Part shown: in pieces, positions 25,405 to 34,536 of the stretch
How positions within the stretch are numbered: position 1 is the stretch's first letter
Layout of the letters: each line of letters starts with the position of its first letter
From: Candidatus Nanoarchaeia archaeon
GTDB lineage: Archaea > Nanobdellota > Nanobdellia > Woesearchaeales > JACPBV01
Direction: 5' to 3'
DNA length: 64,000 nucleotides
Assembly: GCA_028279655.1 (NCBI GenBank)
Contig: JANQNH010000005.1
Location: 1 to 64,000, forward strand
Position numbers and translations under genes: made by a program
The notes under the pieces: generated by a model
What the model was told of the DNA's origin: nothing
What the model saw: the letters and a program-made list of their open reading frames with translations, nothing else
Databases searched by the model: none

Positions 25405-26094
25405 TTATCCAGGATTATCATGCTTAGAATTCCCTGATCCATATCCCCTTTTTAATGCGCCACCTACCAAATTACAGTATTTATTTCCAATACGAACTAT
25501 GGTCCCTCCTATTAATAAGAAATAGTCCTTATAACCATACTCATCAGAAATATATTTTTTTTCCAGTTCGATCCGCTCATCGACACCCAACTCCCCTCTA
25601 TAAAGCCCAAGCTGAACATAACCTGTAACACCCGGCTTTACTTCTGATATTCCTTCTTCCACTCTCCTTGTGTGCAGTTCATCTTGATGAGTATCATCGT
25701 CATGAATAGTTTCACAAATAGAGGGTCTTGGTCCCACCATACTCATGTCCCCTTTCAACACATTCCAGAAATTGGCCAATTCATCTAACTTGTTATCTCT
25801 CAAGAATTCTCCTATCCAGATATATTCAGGTTCATTGTCCTCTTTTAGCCAACGTTCCCGGCTTACCCCTCCTTGTCCAGGTTTAAATGTCCTAAACTTA
25901 TACAATATGAATTTCTTTCCTCCTTTCCCATAACATTCGTTTCTGTAAAAGATGGTTCTGCCCTCAGAAACATTCCTTCCTTCACTAAGATAGATAATTG
26001 CTGCTATCCCTAGAGATAACGGTGCTGTGAATAACAGAGCAGTACTTGCTCCAAGAAAATCTAAACATCTTTGCACCCTACTATCCAATGTCAT
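25405..26094 (-). CDS. Polyprenyl-phosphate sugar-1-phosphate transferase (WcaJ/PglC-like)
   Basis: 229 aa from ATG 26094; the TATA (ATATTTAAG on the minus strand, near 26125) rules out the track's longer start. One N-terminal reentrant or TM helix (A-L-L-F-T-A-P-L-S-L-G-I-A-A-I-I-Y-L) precedes the catalytic core: F-I-L-Y-K-F-R-T-F...L-R-D-N-K-L-D-E-L-A-N-F-W-N-V-L-K-G-D-M-S-M-V-G-P-R-P, then V-K-P-G-V-T-G. It transfers a sugar phosphate to a polyprenyl phosphate, starting glycan or exopolysaccharide assembly. Possible user of lipid made by cis-prenyltransferases. Confidence 0.9.
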   Translation of the reverse strand: MTLDSRVQRCLDFLGASTALLFTAPLSLGIAAIIYLSEGRNVSEGRTIFYRNECYGKGGKKFILYKFRTFKPGQGGVSRERWLKEDNEPEYIWIGEFLRDNKLDELANFWNVLKGDMSMVGPRPSICETIHDDDTHQDELHTRRVEEGISEVKPGVTGYVQLGLYRGELGVDERIELEKKYISDEYGYKDYFLLIGGTIVRIGNKYCNLVGGALKRGYGSGNSKHDNPG

Positions 26095-26154
26095 AGCTAA
26101 AAGAAAAATTATATCGGGCTTAAATATTATTCGAAATTTTTTTACTATACAAAA

Positions 26155-26290
26155 AAACAAAACATTTATATATAACTAATAATATTATATAAAATATTAT
26201 AATTAATATCAAATAAATATTTAAAATAATATTACAAAAAAATAAAAAATAAGAAAAACTAAAAAAAGAAAAAAATATTAACTATAACCA
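26155..26290. other. Extremely AT-rich intergenic stretch
   Basis: About 135 bp nearly free of G and C, with several TATA-like elements (ATTTATATATAA, TATTTAAAATAA). It lies between the divergent sugar transferase and the 51-aa AbrB-like gene. Probably promoter sequence for the latter; other roles such as an unwinding element cannot be judged. Confidence 0.4.
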
Positions 26291-26294
26291 AAAA

Positions 26295-26450
26295 ATGGGA
26301 TACAAAGTAAAAATCCAAGAAACAAACAGGGGACAAAGAATCATAAATATCCCAAAGGTAGTCTCAGCATTATATGATCTAAAGAAAGGAATGGAATGCG
26401 AATGGGTAATAGATAGAGGAGAGCTAATATTGAAGATAGCAAGAAGGTAA
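26295..26450 (+). CDS. Small AbrB/SpoVT-like DNA-binding protein (missed by ORF track)
   Basis: 51 aa: M-G-Y-K-V-K-I-Q-E-T-N-R-G-Q-R-I-I-N-I-P-K-V-V-S-A-L-Y-D-L-K-K-G-M-E-C-E-W-V-I-D-R-G-E-L-I-L-K-I. The pattern R-x-I-x-I-P-K-x-V followed by L-x-K-G-x-x-x-x-W is an AbrB swapped hairpin. It stands alone after an AT-rich promoter region and before the tRNA genes. Probably a single-domain regulator. Confidence 0.75.
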   Translation: MGYKVKIQETNRGQRIINIPKVVSALYDLKKGMECEWVIDRGELILKIARR

Positions 26451-26512
26451 AAAATGTTTAGTAACCATATGGAAAAAAACGATAAATTTATAAATAAGCA
26501 CAAATCCCAACG

Positions 26513-26598
26513 CCTAATGACAGATAATCTTTCTTTAGAGAAAAGGCTATAATAATGGTCTTGGTTTAACTAACAGAAAGCAAACTGTCGTTATCACA
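26513..26598 (+). ncRNA. Candidate structured RNA, H/ACA-like
   Basis: TAATGACAG (26515) pairs with CTGTCGTTA (26585), nine pairs with one G-U. CTTTC (26529) pairs with GAAAG (26576). Between them lie short unpaired sides (ATAAT and CAAA), like a pseudouridylation pocket. ACA follows two bases after the lower stem. A TATA box (ATTTATAAAT, about 26482) lies 25-30 nt upstream. The pairings are seen; the H/ACA identity is a guess. It may be part of the tRNA-Asp leader. Confidence 0.35.
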
Positions 26599-26609
26599 AA
26601 AAAACCTGG

Positions 26610-26700
26610 GCCCTGGTAGTGTAGTGGACTATCATGAAGCCCTGTCGATGCTCATTAAAGCAGAACGGCTTCGACCCGCGTTCGAATCGCGGCCAGGGCG
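26610..26700 (+). tRNA. tRNA-Asp (GUC), 18-nt intron at 37/38
   Basis: Acceptor GCCCTGG/CCAGGGC with G73; anticodon stem AAGCC/GGCTT; GTC at 26644-26646; T arm CCGCG-TTCGAAT-CGCGG. The intron is 26648-26665. The central BHB helix is exon CTGT with intron GCAG, flanked by 3-nt bulges. No CCA encoded. It lies 18 bp before tRNA-Lys. Confidence 0.92.
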
Positions 26701-26718
26701 TATTAACAAATTTATAAC

Positions 26719-26831
26719 GGGCCCGTAGCTCAGCCTGGTTAGAGCGCCTCACTTTTAATGAGGCGGCCGCGCGTTCGAAAAGAGGGTCTGGCTGTAAAAA
26801 GCAGGATGCTACGAAAGTCGCGTCGGGCCCA
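26719..26831 (+). tRNA. tRNA-Lys (UUU), 38-nt intron in the T loop
   Basis: Acceptor GGGCCCG/CGGGCCC with A73; anticodon stem CCTCA/TGAGG; loop CTTTTAA with TTT at 26754-26756. The T arm is complete only if 26780-26817 is removed, giving GCGCG-TTCGAAT-CGCGT. Exon TTCG pairs with intron CGAA, with 3-nt bulges containing both junctions, as expected for BHB splicing. The intron is noncanonical, between T-loop residues 59 and 60. It ends only 16 bp before rpoH. Confidence 0.9.
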
Positions 26832-26847
26832 CTCAAATTCATAAAAA

Positions 26848-27093
26848 ATGGTTAAGAAAAAATATAACATTCAAGAACATGGTTTAGTTCCTGAACATCT
26901 AAAGTTAAGTGAAAAAGAGGTGAAGGACCTGTTAGAAAGATACCATATTTCTCTAAAAGAATTACCAAAAATCTCAAAAAAGGATCCTGCTATATCTCAT
27001 CTTAACATAAAAGAAGGAGATGTTATAAAGATAATTCGAAAAAGCAAGACAGCATCTGAATCAATCTTCTACAGAGGTGTTATCAATGTATAA
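26848..27093 (+). CDS. rpoH: RNA polymerase subunit H (Rpb5-like)
   Basis: 81 aa: H-G-L-V-P-E-H-L-K-L-S-E-K-E-V...L-P-K-I-S-K-K-D-P-A-I...E-G-D-V-I-K-I-I-R-K-S-K-T-A-S-E-S-I-F-Y-R. This is the full archaeal RpoH. It is the first gene of the polymerase operon, 16 bp after tRNA-Lys. No room is left for its own promoter outside the tRNA, so it may share the tRNA transcript or use a promoter inside the tRNA region. It overlaps rpoB'' by 8 nt. Confidence 0.96.
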   Translation: MVKKKYNIQEHGLVPEHLKLSEKEVKDLLERYHISLKELPKISKKDPAISHLNIKEGDVIKIIRKSKTASESIFYRGVINV

Positions 27094-28567
27094 ATACTCC
27101 AAGACTCTTATACAGAAGCACTTCAAAGAGCATAGCTTTGTTAATTCAAATATAGAATCCTTCAACAACTTCATAACAGAGGATCTGAAAAGGATAATAG
27201 AAGAGAACAAAGAGATTGTTCCAACGATTCCTCCTCAGAACATTGAGGATTTTAGGATTAAGTTTGACAAAATATGGGTAACAAAGCCTGAGATAACAGA
27301 AGCCGACGGTTCTAAAAGGAACATATATCCTGCAGAAGCAAGGCTAAGAAAACTCACTTATTCTGCACCTACATATATAGAGGTATCTGCTCATATCAAC
27401 GGGGTTCAGAGAGAAAGCTTTACAACCCAGATAGGAAATATTCCAATAATGTTAAAGAGCAAGAACTGTCACTTAAATAGCTTAAGCAAGGAAGAACTTA
27501 TCCAGAAAGGGGAAGATCCAGACGATCCTGGAGGCTACTTCATAATCAACGGTACAGAAAAGGTACTGATTAGTATAGAGGATCTTGCTCCAAACAGGAT
27601 ATTGATAGAGAAGGCATCAGGACCTTCAGAATATATCGGTAAGTTGTTCTCAGAAAGAGGTTCCTTTAAGATTCCACACACCCTTGAGAGACTGAAGGAT
27701 GGGGTATTCTACCTTACTTTTACCAGGGTCAAGAGGATCCCTATCATAGTTATAATAAAAGCATTGGGACTCCTGAAAGACGAAGATCTTGTTAACTTCA
27801 TATCAAAGGACAAGAAATACGACGAAGTACTGATTAACCTGTTTGAGTTTGTAGAGATTAAATCCGAGGAGGAAGCCCTAGACTATATCGCAAAAAGGAT
27901 TGGGATAACCCAGGCTAAAGAGATACGTGTAGAGAGGATGCAGGAGATACTTGATAAGTACTTGCTCCCCCATCTTGGGATAACAAAAGAAGACAGGATC
28001 CAAAAAGCCTACAACCTATGCAAGCTGATTAAGAAATATATGGATGTTGCAAGAGGAGACCTGGAGATAGATGATAAGGATCATTACATGAATAAGAAAC
28101 TTAAGCTTAGCGGAGACCTATTGTCAGACCTCTTTAGGGTAAACCTAAAGGTTCTTGTTGGAGATTTATTATATAACTTCCAGAGGATCGTGAAGCGGGG
28201 AAAATTCCCTTCCATCAAGGTCATAATCAGGGACAAACTTTTAACTCAGAGGATATACTCAAGTATGGCAACAGGCAACTGGGTAGGCGGAAGAAAAGGG
28301 ATTTCTCAGAGAATACAGAGATTAAACTTCCTGGAATCCTTGAGCCATCTGCAAAGGGTTGTTTCACCATTATCTACTTCTCAAGAAAATTTCGAGGCAA
28401 GAGAGCTTCACTGTACCCATCTAGGACGGTTATGCCCTATCGAAACACCAGAAGGAACAAATATCGGGCTAAGGAAGAATCTTTCACTGTTATGCTCTAT
28501 ATCTTCAGAAAGCGATGAGGAAGAGGTATTAAAATCATTGAAATCAATGGGGTTAAAGACAATATGA
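27086..28567 (+). CDS. rpoB2: RNA polymerase subunit B'' (N-terminal half of B)
   Basis: 493 aa from ATG 27086, inside the rpoH 3' end. It contains the protrusion, lobe and fork regions of the second-largest subunit (Y-I-E-V-S-A-H-I-N-G...K-S-K-N-C-H-L, P-G-G-Y-F-I-I-N-G-T-E-K-V-L-I, R-R-V-V-S-P-L-type R-V-V-S-P-L-S-T-S...L-C-P-I-E-T-P-E-G-x-N-I-G-L). The split after the P-E-T-P-E-G-like fork region is the one known from methanogens and haloarchaea. ATGA overlap with rpoB'. Confidence 0.96.
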   Translation: MYKYSKTLIQKHFKEHSFVNSNIESFNNFITEDLKRIIEENKEIVPTIPPQNIEDFRIKFDKIWVTKPEITEADGSKRNIYPAEARLRKLTYSAPTYIEVSAHINGVQRESFTTQIGNIPIMLKSKNCHLNSLSKEELIQKGEDPDDPGGYFIINGTEKVLISIEDLAPNRILIEKASGPSEYIGKLFSERGSFKIPHTLERLKDGVFYLTFTRVKRIPIIVIIKALGLLKDEDLVNFISKDKKYDEVLINLFEFVEIKSEEEALDYIAKRIGITQAKEIRVERMQEILDKYLLPHLGITKEDRIQKAYNLCKLIKKYMDVARGDLEIDDKDHYMNKKLKLSGDLLSDLFRVNLKVLVGDLLYNFQRIVKRGKFPSIKVIIRDKLLTQRIYSSMATGNWVGGRKGISQRIQRLNFLESLSHLQRVVSPLSTSQENFEARELHCTHLGRLCPIETPEGTNIGLRKNLSLLCSISSESDEEEVLKSLKSMGLKTI

Positions 28568-30366
28568 CAGAAGTATACATAAACTCAAAATTTGCAGGTT
28601 ACATTGATGAGCCAAGATTATTCATAGAGAAGATCAAGGAAGAGAGGAGGAAAAATAAGCTGGATCATAATGTCAATGTATACTACGATACCAAATCAGA
28701 TACTGTTCAGATAGAGCATGGAAAAGGAAGGGCACGAAGACCACTTATAGTAGTCAAGGAATCTCAGCCCTTGCTTACAGAGAAGCATATAAAACAGCTG
28801 GAAAAGGATGAGATATCCTGGTCTGATCTAATCAAGCAGGGCATCATAGAATATATCGACGCTGCAGAGGAAGAGAACTGCTATACAGCATTCTTTGATT
28901 CAGAGCTTACTCCTGAGCATACACACCTGGAGATAACACCTTTATCTATGCTGGGGCTTGCAACCTCTCTTGTCCCTTATGGTAATTTCAATCAATCGAC
29001 AAGACTGAATGCAGGATCCAAGAACCAGAAACAAGCCTTAGGATTCTACGTCTCAAACTTTGCAGTAAGGATGGATATGGATGTAAACCTGCTGCACGAA
29101 CCGCAGATCCCTATAGTCCAGACAATAGTGCATGAGATTTCAGATTACGATAAGCATCCTGCTGGCCAGAACATTGTTGTGGCAATAATGTCATACAAGG
29201 GATATAACATGGAAGATGCTATAATCCTCAACAACGGCTCGATCCAAAGAGGCCTGGCTAGAAACTCTTATTACAGGCCTTCGATAGCTGAAGAGCTGAG
29301 ATATGCAGGAGGTTTAGTGGATGAGGTATCTGTTCCAGATAAGGACGTTAAGGGCTACAAATCTGAAAAGGATTATAGGTTCTTGGAAGGAGACGGGATA
29401 ATATATCCTGAAGCAAAGGTTAAGGAGAGCGATGTTATAATCGGTAAGACCTCCCCACCAAGATTCTTAAGCTCCTTAGATGAATATAACCTGGCTTCCT
29501 CAACAAGAAGGGAAAGTTCAGTGTCTGTTAAACACGGAGAAAAAGGGGTTGTAGACTTTGTTTTAATAACAGAGAACGAAGAAGGGAACAAATTGGTCCA
29601 GGTAAGGGTTAGGGATGAAAGAACTCCAGAAGTAGGGGATAAGTTTACCTCAAGGCACGGCCAGAAAGGAGTCGTAGGATTGATTGTTCCTGAAGGAGAT
29701 CTTCCGTTCTCAGCATCAGGGATAAGGCCTGACCTTATATTTTCACCGCATGGCATTCCTTCAAGGATGACCATATCCCATCTTATTGAGTTGGTAGGTG
29801 GAAAAGTTGGTGCTTTAAATTCACGCTATATCAATGGAACTACATTTGATGCAGAACCAGAAGAGAAGCTTAGAAAAGAACTGCTTGGCCTTGGATTCAG
29901 GGAGAACGGCACAGAGACCTTGTATGATGGAGAGACAGGAGAACAGTACCAGGCAAAGATCTACATAGGAAATATGTATTACCTTAAGCTTAAGCACATG
30001 GTTGCTAACAAACTTCATTCAAGAGCACGTGGTCCTATCCAGCTGCTGACAAGGCAGCCGACAGAAGGAAGGGCAAAGGAAGGAGGCCTTAGGTTAGGAG
30101 AGATGGAAAAAGACACCTTTGTAGCGCACGGTGCATCTCTATTGTTGAAGGAGAGGTTTGACTCTGACAAGACCACTGTTCCTGTATGTGAGGAATGTGG
30201 ACTGATTGCTGTTAGGGATGAGTTCAAGAACAAGAGCTACTGCCCCATCTGCGGGGATAATGCCGAGATTTCTTTCATAGAGATATCCTACGCCTTTAAG
30301 CTTATATTGGATGAGTTTAAATCCCTATGCGTATATCCAAAATTATATTTAAAGAGCAAGTATTAA
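28564..30366 (+). CDS. rpoB1: RNA polymerase subunit B' (C-terminal half of B)
   Basis: 600 aa. Catalytic-core landmarks include G-Y-N-M-E-D-A-I-I-L-N, T-S-R-H-G-Q-K-G-V-V-G, P-D-L-I-F-S-P-H-G-I-P-S-R-M-T and R-G-P-I-Q-L-L-T-R-Q-P-T-E-G-R-A-K-E-G-G-L-R-L-G-E-M-E. A C-terminal zinc site C-E-E-C...C-P-I-C completes it. Coupled to rpoB'' upstream; rpoA' begins 2 nt after its stop. Confidence 0.97.
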   Translation: MTEVYINSKFAGYIDEPRLFIEKIKEERRKNKLDHNVNVYYDTKSDTVQIEHGKGRARRPLIVVKESQPLLTEKHIKQLEKDEISWSDLIKQGIIEYIDAAEEENCYTAFFDSELTPEHTHLEITPLSMLGLATSLVPYGNFNQSTRLNAGSKNQKQALGFYVSNFAVRMDMDVNLLHEPQIPIVQTIVHEISDYDKHPAGQNIVVAIMSYKGYNMEDAIILNNGSIQRGLARNSYYRPSIAEELRYAGGLVDEVSVPDKDVKGYKSEKDYRFLEGDGIIYPEAKVKESDVIIGKTSPPRFLSSLDEYNLASSTRRESSVSVKHGEKGVVDFVLITENEEGNKLVQVRVRDERTPEVGDKFTSRHGQKGVVGLIVPEGDLPFSASGIRPDLIFSPHGIPSRMTISHLIELVGGKVGALNSRYINGTTFDAEPEEKLRKELLGLGFRENGTETLYDGETGEQYQAKIYIGNMYYLKLKHMVANKLHSRARGPIQLLTRQPTEGRAKEGGLRLGEMEKDTFVAHGASLLLKERFDSDKTTVPVCEECGLIAVRDEFKNKSYCPICGDNAEISFIEISYAFKLILDEFKSLCVYPKLYLKSKY

Positions 30367-30368
30367 AA

Positions 30369-33113
30369 ATGGCAGAAGAAAAAAAGGAAGAACCAAAGGA
30401 AGAGAAAGTAGAAAAGCAGGCAGAAGAGAAAGATACAAAGAAAGATAAGTCAGACAAGGAAGAAACAACAGACAAAGAAGAGAAAAAGGAAGGAAGAGTT
30501 GAAACTGACGAGATCTTTGTAAGCAAACAGGTAAATAGCATGATCTTCTCAGTTCTTTCCCCTCAGATGATAAAGAAGATGGCTTCTGCTAAGGTAGTCA
30601 CTCCTGAGCTTTACGACAAGGAGGGCTATCCGGTGGACGGAGGCCTTATGGATATCAGGTTAGGGGTTATTGATCCAGGATTAAAATGCAAGACCTGCGG
30701 TTCAAAACTTAAGGAATGTTCAGGGCACTTTGGCTACATAGAGTTGGCAAGGCCTATAATCCATATAAAGTTCGTTAACATAATCCTCAATCTATTAAAG
30801 TGCACATGTAAGGACTGTGGAAGGATACTGATACCAAAGAACAAGATTGACAAGGCATCAGAGGAACTGGACAAGACAGAGAAAGAAGCAGGAATAGAGG
30901 CAAGAAGGCAGCACGTGAAGGAAGTTATCGCTAGCATGAAGACAGTTAATAAATGTCCGTGGTGCAAGGCCAGACAACAGAAAATTACGATCGAGAAACC
31001 CACGACCTTCCTGGAAAACGAAAAGAGGTTGAATCCAATTGAGATAAGGACAAGGCTAGAAAAAATTTCTGATGAAGACCTTGAAGTCTTTGGACTTATA
31101 CCAAAACACGCAAGACCGGATTGGATGGTGTTGACAATACTTCCTATACCTCCTGTAACAATGCGGCCTTCTATTACCCTGGAATCAGGGGAGAGATCTG
31201 AGGATGACCTTACCCATAAGCTAGGAGATATTGTCAGGATTAATCAGAGATTATTTGAGAACATAAATGCAGGAGCACCGGAGATAATCATAGAAGACCT
31301 GTGGGATTTGCTCCAATATCACGTAACAACATTTTTTGACAATAATGTATCTGAACTGCCTCCTGCCAGACACAGGTCAGGACAGCCGTTAAAGACAGTA
31401 ACAGAGAGGATAAAAAGCAAGGAAGGAAGGATCAGACACAATCTTGCTGGAAAAAGGACTAACTTTTCTGCAAGGACAGTTATCTCTCCAGACCCGATGC
31501 TTAACCTAAATGAGGTAGGGGTTCCGATAGAGATAGCTATGAAGCTTACAGTCCCAGAGAGAATAAACGATTGGAACATTGAAGCAATGAAAAACTTTGT
31601 TAAGAACGGGCCTAAGAAATATCCTGGGGCAAATTATGTTATAAGGCCTGACGGAAAGAAGAAGAAGCTTACCGAAGAGACCATAGAACCTAGCTTGGAG
31701 GAGCTTCAGCCGGGCTACATCATTGAGAGGCATCTTTTGGACGGGGATATCGCCCTCTTTAACAGGCAGCCATCCTTGCATAGGATGTCGATGATGTGTC
31801 ATAGGGTTAGGGTTCTTCCGTATAAGACCCTAAGGTTGAATCCAGCAGTCTGCCACCCTTACAACGCAGACTTTGATGGAGACGAGATGAACCTTCATAT
31901 TCCACAAACCGAAGAATCTAGGGCTGAAGCAGAGATCCTGATGGAGGTCCAGACACAGTTGATTTCACCAAGATACGGCCTGAGCATTATCGGTTGCGTT
32001 CAGGACGCGATATCAGGAAACTATATCCTGACAAAGGATATGGAGCTTTCAAGACCTCAGGCTGTTGATCTTTTGACTTTCGCTGGAATAACAGACTTCT
32101 CAAAACTTCCAAAGAAGGAGAAGATATCAGGAAAAGAGGTTTTCTCTGTATTGATCCCTAATGATTTTAATTTTACAGGCAGAGCAAGGCATTATGATCC
32201 TTCTCAGGACAAGAAAGCCAACACAGATAAAGACGCTTATGTTATCATCCAGGATGGAAAATTGATATCTGGAGTTATGGACAGAAACAATCTTGGGGAA
32301 GGGTCTGGTTTATTGTTGAGGAACATACATAAAAGGTATGGTAAGGAAAAGGCAATTGATATATTAGGTAAGTTATTCAGGCTGGGGATAGGGGTATTGT
32401 TGAAGGTTGGATTTACAACAGCCGTATCTGACACAGACCTTCCAGAGGGTGCAATCATAAACATAAGAGAAACATTGCAGAACGCAGAAAAAGAGGTGGA
32501 CGAGCTTATATCTCTCTTCAATAATAATAAGTTAGAGGCATTCCCTGGAAAATCAGTTAAGGAGACATTGGAACTAAAGATCCTGGAAGTACTAAATAGG
32601 GCAAGGAACAAGGCAGGAGAACTTGTTGCTAAGCATGCAGACAAGAGCACCCATACCATGGTGATGTCAAATTCAGGAGCAAGGGGAAACCTTTTGAATC
32701 TTGCTCAGATGGCTGCTTGTGTAGGTCAACAGGCCATGAGAGGGAAGAGGATAGAGAAAGGATACAGTGAAAGGACCTTATCCTGCTTTAAGAAAGGAGA
32801 TCTAAGTCCCTCTGCACACGGTTTTATCGCTAACGGTTTCAAGACCGGACTAAATCCGTCTGAATTCTTTTTCGGGGCTATGACAGGGAGAGATTCATTG
32901 ATGGATACAGCCCTTAGAACCCCTAAATCAGGTTATCTTTATAGGAGGCTATCAAATGCCATGCAGGACCTAAAGGTGGAATATGACTCCACAATAAGGG
33001 ATGCTGCAAAAAGGATCATCCAGTTCAATTATGGTGAAGACGGCATTGACGTTTCAAAATCAGAAGGAGGAATCCTTAACGTTAAGAGGATAATTAAAAC
33101 AGTAGGCGTATAG
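30369..33113 (+). CDS. rpoA1: RNA polymerase subunit A' with charged N-terminal extension
   Basis: 914 aa from ATG 30369; the track start is inside rpoB'. About 45 residues of almost pure Lys/Glu/Asp precede the clamp, an extension not usual in archaeal A'. Zinc sites C-K-T-C...C-S-G-H and C-T-C-K-D-C...C-P-W-C follow. The catalytic metal site is N-A-D-F-D-G-D-E-M-N-L-H. The break to A'' follows the usual archaeal point after the bridge helix region. Confidence 0.97.
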   Translation: MAEEKKEEPKEEKVEKQAEEKDTKKDKSDKEETTDKEEKKEGRVETDEIFVSKQVNSMIFSVLSPQMIKKMASAKVVTPELYDKEGYPVDGGLMDIRLGVIDPGLKCKTCGSKLKECSGHFGYIELARPIIHIKFVNIILNLLKCTCKDCGRILIPKNKIDKASEELDKTEKEAGIEARRQHVKEVIASMKTVNKCPWCKARQQKITIEKPTTFLENEKRLNPIEIRTRLEKISDEDLEVFGLIPKHARPDWMVLTILPIPPVTMRPSITLESGERSEDDLTHKLGDIVRINQRLFENINAGAPEIIIEDLWDLLQYHVTTFFDNNVSELPPARHRSGQPLKTVTERIKSKEGRIRHNLAGKRTNFSARTVISPDPMLNLNEVGVPIEIAMKLTVPERINDWNIEAMKNFVKNGPKKYPGANYVIRPDGKKKKLTEETIEPSLEELQPGYIIERHLLDGDIALFNRQPSLHRMSMMCHRVRVLPYKTLRLNPAVCHPYNADFDGDEMNLHIPQTEESRAEAEILMEVQTQLISPRYGLSIIGCVQDAISGNYILTKDMELSRPQAVDLLTFAGITDFSKLPKKEKISGKEVFSVLIPNDFNFTGRARHYDPSQDKKANTDKDAYVIIQDGKLISGVMDRNNLGEGSGLLLRNIHKRYGKEKAIDILGKLFRLGIGVLLKVGFTTAVSDTDLPEGAIINIRETLQNAEKEVDELISLFNNNKLEAFPGKSVKETLELKILEVLNRARNKAGELVAKHADKSTHTMVMSNSGARGNLLNLAQMAACVGQQAMRGKRIEKGYSERTLSCFKKGDLSPSAHGFIANGFKTGLNPSEFFFGAMTGRDSLMDTALRTPKSGYLYRRLSNAMQDLKVEYDSTIRDAAKRIIQFNYGEDGIDVSKSEGGILNVKRIIKTVGV

Positions 33114-33127
33114 GAAACAGGTGAAAG

Positions 33128-34255
33128 ATGTCAATATTTACAGAATACAAAAACAAACTGCCCAGAAAGATATTGAATGAGGTAAAAGAGTATACAAAGG
33201 GCATGTCAGAAGCGAAAATAAAGAAGGTATTAGCAGCGACTATGGAAGAATATGAAAATACCAAGGTAGAGCCAGGAGAATGTGTGGGGGTTGTATCTGC
33301 AGAATCAATTGGAGAGCCAGGTACACAGATGACCCTTAACACCTTCCATTTCGCAGGAGTTGCAGAGATGAACGTTACCATGGGCCTTCCTAGGATTATT
33401 GAGATTCTTGATGGAAGAAGCAATCTAAAAACCCCGATGATGGAGATATACCTCAAGGCACCTTATTCCCAAGGAAAAGATATAAGGAAGATAGCCCTTT
33501 CCATTAAAGAGACATTGTTGAACGAAGTGGTTTCAGAATTCATGATCAATATTGCAGAAAACTCAATCGAGTTACGTATGAACAATGAGAAGATGAAGGA
33601 GCTTGGACTTACTGAAAATAACATCATAAGCTCAATAAAATCAGGAATAAAGGGATATAATATCAGGTCATCAAAAGAAGCTATTGTGCTGAAATCAAAA
33701 ACAAAGGAAGAGACCATAAATAAGGTATACATAGATAAGGAAAAGATCAAGAAGATCCATCTAAGCGGGGTAAAGGGGATATCCCAGGTTCTGCCGGTTC
33801 GAAGAGGAGAGGAGTATATAATAATAACATCTGGCACTAATCTCAAGGCAATCTTGGAGCTTGACTATGTAGATTCGACAAGAACCACAACAAACGATAT
33901 CTTTGAGATACAGAAGATTCTAGGAGTTGAAGCTGCAAGGCAGTCTATAATCAACGAGGTATTTAAGGTAATAGAGTCCCAGGGATTGGATGTCGACATA
34001 AGGCATATAATGTTAGTAGCAGATACCATGTGCAATTCAGGAGAGGTTAAGGGCATCACCAGATATGGTGTTGTTTCTCAGAAAAGTTCTGTACTTGCAA
34101 GGGCGAGTTTTGAAACTCCGATCAGGCATATTATTGGTGCTGCTCTTATTGGAGAAGAGGACAAGCTGACATCTGTTGTAGAGAACGTAATGCTCAATCA
34201 GCCCGTGCCTGTAGGGACAGGGCTTCCAGATTTAGTAACACAGGTGAAGAAATAA
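33128..34255 (+). CDS. rpoA2: RNA polymerase subunit A''
   Basis: 375 aa, AGGTGA as ribosome site. [30 protein letters not shown] is the trigger-loop region. The C-terminus has the cleft/clamp segment [16 protein letters not shown]. It overlaps eL30 by 1 nt. Confidence 0.97.
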   Translation: MSIFTEYKNKLPRKILNEVKEYTKGMSEAKIKKVLAATMEEYENTKVEPGECVGVVSAESIGEPGTQMTLNTFHFAGVAEMNVTMGLPRIIEILDGRSNLKTPMMEIYLKAPYSQGKDIRKIALSIKETLLNEVVSEFMINIAENSIELRMNNEKMKELGLTENNIISSIKSGIKGYNIRSSKEAIVLKSKTKEETINKVYIDKEKIKKIHLSGVKGISQVLPVRRGEEYIIITSGTNLKAILELDYVDSTRTTTNDIFEIQKILGVEAARQSIINEVFKVIESQGLDVDIRHIMLVADTMCNSGEVKGITRYGVVSQKSSVLARASFETPIRHIIGAALIGEEDKLTSVVENVMLNQPVPVGTGLPDLVTQVKK

Positions 34256-34536
34256 TGGCAACTGAAAAAACAGATAAGAATATCAGCGAGATAAGGAAAT
34301 TGCTTAAAGAGAAGAAGGTGATAGTTGGAACCCAGAGGACCATAAAAGACCTGAAGCTTGGGAAGACAGGCAAGATATACCTTAGCTCTAACTGCTCAGA
34401 AAAAACATTAGATACAATCAGCCATTATGCGAAGCTAACCAAGACACCGATTACAAAGTTGAGATACCCTAATGATGAATTAGGTATCTTGTGCAAAAAG
34501 CCATACTCTATTTCTGTTTTGAGTGTACCCAAATGA
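34255..34536 (+). CDS. rpl30e: Ribosomal protein eL30
   Basis: 93 aa, L7Ae-like fold. K-V-I-V-G-T-Q-R-T-I-K-D-L-K-L-G-K-T-G-K-I-Y-L-S-S-N-C...G-I-L-C-K-K-P-Y-S-I-S-V-L-S-V matches archaeal L30e. Position between rpoA'' and nusA is conserved in archaea. ATGA-type overlap with nusA. Confidence 0.94.
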   Translation: MATEKTDKNISEIRKLLKEKKVIVGTQRTIKDLKLGKTGKIYLSSNCSEKTLDTISHYAKLTKTPITKLRYPNDELGILCKKPYSISVLSVPK

